A program made the translations under genes and the position numbers. From an uncultured Lachnospiraceae bacterium (GTDB lineage Bacteria > Bacillota > Clostridia > Lachnospirales > Lachnospiraceae), in the NCBI GenBank assembly GCA_910580015.1, contig CAJTVT010000002.1, positions 54,041 to 118,040 on the forward strand: DNA of 64,000 bases, read 5' to 3'. Positions 63,309 to 64,000 of the stretch are shown in pieces. The notes under the pieces are model-generated. The model worked only from the letters and a program-made list of their open reading frames with translations, did not search any database and was not told the DNA's origin. Within the stretch, counting starts at the first letter, position 1. Each line of letters begins with the position of its first letter.

Positions 63309-63929
63309 TTAAATTTCCTTACCATTTCTAAGTTCTGCTAAATTGCCTTCTACTTTATCTGTATCAACAGCAATATCCTTTTGTCTTATAATTGAAAAGA
63401 TCGTTTCTTTTATTATTTTACAATCCATTAAAAAACTCACGTTTTCTACATACTGAACATCTAACTCCAATCGTTTAGGCCAAGGCAAAAAATTCCTCCC
63501 ATTTACCTGTGCCAATCCTGTTAGGCCCCCTCTAATCATATGTCTTTTTCTTTCCCTCTCAGAATAAACTGGCAAATATTCCACTAACAAGGGCCTTGGC
63601 CCCACAATACTCATATCTCCTTTCACAATATTAAATAATTCTGGTAATTCATCTAAACTGGTGCTTCTAAGTTTTTTGCCAAATGAGGTAAGTCTTTCTT
63701 CATCGGACAATAAATTTCCTTTTGCATCTTTTTGATCTGTCATGGTTCGAAATTTGTACATACAAAATATTTTTTCACCTTTTCCTGGTCTTTTCTGCTT
63801 AAAAATCACTGGACTCCCTAATTTTATTTTCACCAATACCGCAATTATAAGAAACAGAGGACTTAAGACTATAACTGCTGTTAATGCCAATGTAACATCC
63901 AGCAAACGTTTTACAAACTTTCTATACAT
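63309..63929 (-). CDS. Short initiating sugar transferase (PglC type)
   Basis: A 206-residue monotopic phosphoglycosyl transferase with one N-terminal reentrant hydrophobic helix (about 11-32, VTLALTAVIVLSPLFLIIAV) and the catalytic domain: GSPVIFKQKRPGKGEKIFCM, YKFRTMTDQK, the Asp-Glu pair in STSLDELPELFNIVKGDMS, and GLTGLAQVNGRN. It starts the undecaprenyl-linked unit of the third set, as PglC/WcaJ-core enzymes do. The C-terminal extension is short. Its start overlaps the end of the fragment at 63922-64000 by 8 bases. Confidence 0.93.
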   Translation of the reverse strand: MYRKFVKRLLDVTLALTAVIVLSPLFLIIAVLVKIKLGSPVIFKQKRPGKGEKIFCMYKFRTMTDQKDAKGNLLSDEERLTSFGKKLRSTSLDELPELFNIVKGDMSIVGPRPLLVEYLPVYSERERKRHMIRGGLTGLAQVNGRNFLPWPKRLELDVQYVENVSFLMDCKIIKETIFSIIRQKDIAVDTDKVEGNLAELRNGKEI

Positions 63930-64000
63930 ATGCCATTCTCACCAAACACTCTTTCCGATAAAAACAAATACCATAAGCCAAAATATTCTCATACCCTTCC
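63922..64000 (-). CDS. C-terminal fragment of a gene entering from the right edge
   Basis: An open frame from the window edge to a TAG at 63924-63922 gives 25 residues ending ILAYGICFYRKECLVRMAYV. The YGI.F..K.C stretch recalls the C-terminal end of the Clostridia AAA-ATPase/PD-(D/E)XK (DUF1703-like) proteins, but 25 residues cannot settle it. The 8-base overlap with the PglC-like start suggests coupling or a chance junction. Confidence 0.4.
   Translation of the reverse strand, partial: EGYENILAYGICFYRKECLVRMAYV

Overview
The window looks like a chromosomal segment of a low-GC, Gram-positive anaerobe of the Clostridia, most likely a Lachnospiraceae-type gut bacterium. Signs are the Shine-Dalgarno sequences of the AGGAGG type, the fibronectin-III-tailed wall hydrolases, two LytR-CpsA-Psr (LCP) wall-polymer ligases, the pyruvate kinase with a C-terminal phosphohistidine domain, and the absence of any outer-membrane machinery. 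Species is not assigned. No rRNA, tRNA or CRISPR array was seen.

Left part (1-9.5 kb): the N-terminal end of a Cache-type membrane sensor; a four-gene leftward operon (ECF sigma factor, six-TM membrane protein, ABC ATPase, ABC permease); an ECF sigma/anti-sigma pair; and a trio of GT2 glycosyltransferase, papain-like cysteine protein and UPF0104 membrane protein. A lone rightward sulfotransferase gene (9.8-10.9 kb) is followed by a cluster of palindromic, hairpin-rich repeats. Next, leftward, come arcC, pyk and a lipoprotein amidase, then htrA, a 177-bp nested inverted repeat, and an LCP-glmS pair.

Central part (20.5-51.4 kb, all leftward): a large surface-polysaccharide locus. It has an initiating phosphoglycosyl transferase, several GT2 enzymes (one a tandem double-domain protein), two long FN3-tailed peptidoglycan hydrolases, a secreted FN3 protein, a second LCP ligase, and a Wzz-like co-polymerase whose kinase-like tail has lost its Walker A. 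A separately promoted, separately terminated operon encodes an 866-residue fused sulfotransferase-like protein, UDP-GlcNAc 2-epimerase and UDP-glucose dehydrogenase. Upstream of it sits a sugar/amino-acid modification cassette (DegT aminotransferase, LysA-like decarboxylase fused to a GNAT domain, ATP-grasp ligase), then Wzx, two glycosyltransferases, a Wzy candidate and WecC. Together these predict a polymer containing ManNAcA and GlcA plus an acylated amino sugar or amidated uronate, possibly sulfated.

Right part: a 262-bp divergent intergenic region (51.37-51.63 kb) carries perfect 20-bp inverted repeats around promoter-like sequence. From there a second, rightward polysaccharide set (GT2, EpsG-type Wzy, GT32, GT2, GT8-like, Wzx) runs to 57.9 kb. 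A decayed tyrosine-recombinase end and a VbhA/Fic toxin-antitoxin pair follow. The last 5 kb hold a third, leftward set with its own PglC-type initiating transferase, a FemABX/GNAT-like protein, a processive-type GT2, a TupA-like ATP-grasp protein and another GT2. The segment is therefore a mosaic of surface-glycan loci in which at least two complete polymerase/flippase systems face away from one possible regulatory switch.
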